From JBEOJY01 sp040275305 (GTDB lineage: Bacteria > Pseudomonadota > Alphaproteobacteria > UBA9219), in assembly GCA_040275305.1 (NCBI GenBank), contig JBEOJY010000022.1:1-64000 (forward strand): 64,000 nt of DNA, read 5' to 3'. Positions 62,974 to 64,000 of this stretch are shown piece after piece (position 1 is the stretch's first letter; the number at the start of each line of letters is the position of its first letter). A model generated the notes under the pieces. The model ran no database searches. It saw only the letters and a program-made list of their open reading frames with translations, and had not been told where the DNA came from. The position numbers and the translations under genes are program-made.

Positions 62974-64000
62974 ATGCCTATCGAGAAAACCTACGATCCC
63001 GCGACGACCGAGGCGAAGCTTTACGAGCGCTGGGAGCAATCCGGCGCGTTCGCGTGCGATGTCGGCTCGAAGAAGAAGCCGTTCTGCATCATGATGCCGC
63101 CGCCGAATGTGACGGGCAGCCTGCATATGGGGCATGCGCTGACCTTTACTTTGCAGGACGTGTTGATCCGCTATCAGCGCATGAAGGGCAAGGATGTTCT
63201 CTGGCAGCCGGGAACCGACCATGCTGGCATTGCGACGCAGATGGTGGTGGAGCGGCAGCTGGCGGCGCAGGGTGGCAACATGGATCGCCGCGCGATGGGG
63301 CGCGAGGCGTTTTTGAAGAAAGTCTGGGAGTGGAAGGAAGAATCCGGCGGCACGATCACGAAGCAGCTGCGCAGGCTCGGCGCGTCGTGCGATTGGTCGC
63401 GCGAGAAGTTCACGATGGAACCGGCGCTCAATCGCGGCGTCAATCATGAGTTCGTCACGCTGTACCGCGAGGGGCTGATTTTCCGCGACAAGCGGCTCGT
63501 CAACTGGGACCCCAAGATGCTGACGGCAGTGTCGGATCTCGAAGTCGAGCAGAAGGAAGTTAAAGGCCATATGTGGCATTTCCGCTATCCGCTTGAGAAC
63601 GATCCTACCCAGTATGTGGTTGTCGCGACGACGCGCCCGGAAACGATGCTGGGCGACGGCGCGGTGGCGGTGAATCCGAAGGACGAGCGCTATCAACACC
63701 TTATCGGCAAGCTGGTTCGTTTGCCGCTTACGGATCGCGTGTTGCCCATTATCGCGGACGAGCATGCCGATCCCGAAAAAGGTAGCGGCGCGGTCAAGAT
63801 CACGGCGGCGCATGATTTCAACGATTTCGAGGTGTGGAAACGCCATCGCCATCAGGATTATTTCAAGAGCCAGAAAGATGGCGGATTAATCAATCTGTTT
63901 GACGCGCATGCCTGCCTGAACGACAACGCGCCGGAGGCCTATCGCGGGCTGGATCGTTACGAGGCGCGAAAACGAGTCCTTGCCGATCTTGAACAGCTTG
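62974..64000 (+). CDS. valS: valyl-tRNA synthetase, 5' part
   Basis: The gene runs off the right edge; 342 codons are present of about 900. The N-terminus reads IEKTYDPATTEAKLYERWEQ. The HIGH motif is GSLHMGHAL, followed by GTDHAGIATQMVVERQL. The editing (CP1) domain begins near residue 190 (HFRYPLEN; VVATTRPETMLGD; PIIADEHADPEKGSGAVKIT). These identify a valine, not leucine or isoleucine, enzyme. No stop or frameshift is seen. Confidence 0.96.
   Translation, partial: MPIEKTYDPATTEAKLYERWEQSGAFACDVGSKKKPFCIMMPPPNVTGSLHMGHALTFTLQDVLIRYQRMKGKDVLWQPGTDHAGIATQMVVERQLAAQGGNMDRRAMGREAFLKKVWEWKEESGGTITKQLRRLGASCDWSREKFTMEPALNRGVNHEFVTLYREGLIFRDKRLVNWDPKMLTAVSDLEVEQKEVKGHMWHFRYPLENDPTQYVVVATTRPETMLGDGAVAVNPKDERYQHLIGKLVRLPLTDRVLPIIADEHADPEKGSGAVKITAAHDFNDFEVWKRHRHQDYFKSQKDGGLINLFDAHACLNDNAPEAYRGLDRYEARKRVLADLEQL

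Noticed and set aside
62905..63852. 315-residue minus strand frame opposite valS
   Set aside because: Antisense shadow; valS motifs are clear on the + strand.

Overview
The window reads as a chromosomal segment of an alphaproteobacterium. Lineage markers are an Usg-family protein, a DUF6456-like protein, an NDUFA9-like epimerase, a short HprK with HPr, mannose-type EIIA, EI and RapZ, a phasin, and an FtsZ ending in the conserved C-terminal peptide. It is a diderm: LptC, LptA and LptB, a trimeric autotransporter, and meso-DAP peptidoglycan enzymes are present. The order cannot be fixed by eye. Base composition is high-GC in the housekeeping genes and clearly more AT-rich in several accessory genes (about 26.2-27.9, 40.5-41.8, 43.8-45.9 and 47.6-49.3 kb). 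No phage, CRISPR array, rRNA operon or transposase gene was seen.

Layout. 0-9 kb: class I ribonucleotide reductase alpha chain, a methyltransferase, an orphan type IV prepilin-like protein, prfB with its programmed +1 frameshift, and ftsZ with a very long linker. 9-20 kb: PBP1A, Usg, a lipoprotein, an alpha/beta hydrolase, a DJ-1-like protein, trpS, a degenerate EAL protein, rluD, dps and an aspartate aminotransferase. 20-28 kb: a secreted protein followed by a YadA-like adhesin, AMP nucleosidase, ftsY, and an AT-rich XRE-GNAT gene pair. 28-39 kb: alanine racemase, then a tightly coupled division/cell-wall run mraZ-rsmH-ftsL-ftsI-murE that continues directly into lptC-lptA-lptB, then rnd and tRNA-Leu(CAG). 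39-49 kb: NDUFA9-like protein, two paralogous unknown proteins, guaB, a divergent RelA/SpoT-like protein, glmM, and a TPR protein with a CheD-like deamidase signature. 49-55 kb: a PTS-type phosphorelay (EI, HPr, EIIA, RapZ, HprK) without any sugar permease. 55-64 kb: small proteins, phasin, a SPOR-containing D,D-carboxypeptidase, two glycosyltransferases, a candidate structured RNA, a DUF6456-like protein and the start of valS.

The spaces between genes are rich in dispersed repeats. At least three sets of 220-310 bp elements with terminal inverted repeats can be recognised. They carry shared palindromic cores, and one roughly 100-bp core lies in opposite orientation in two copies of the same element. 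The most unusual proteins are the RelA/SpoT-like protein (43877-45934), the CheD-like deamidase protein (47642-49243) and the paralogous pair at 40459-41765. All of them lie between housekeeping genes in one 9-kb stretch.
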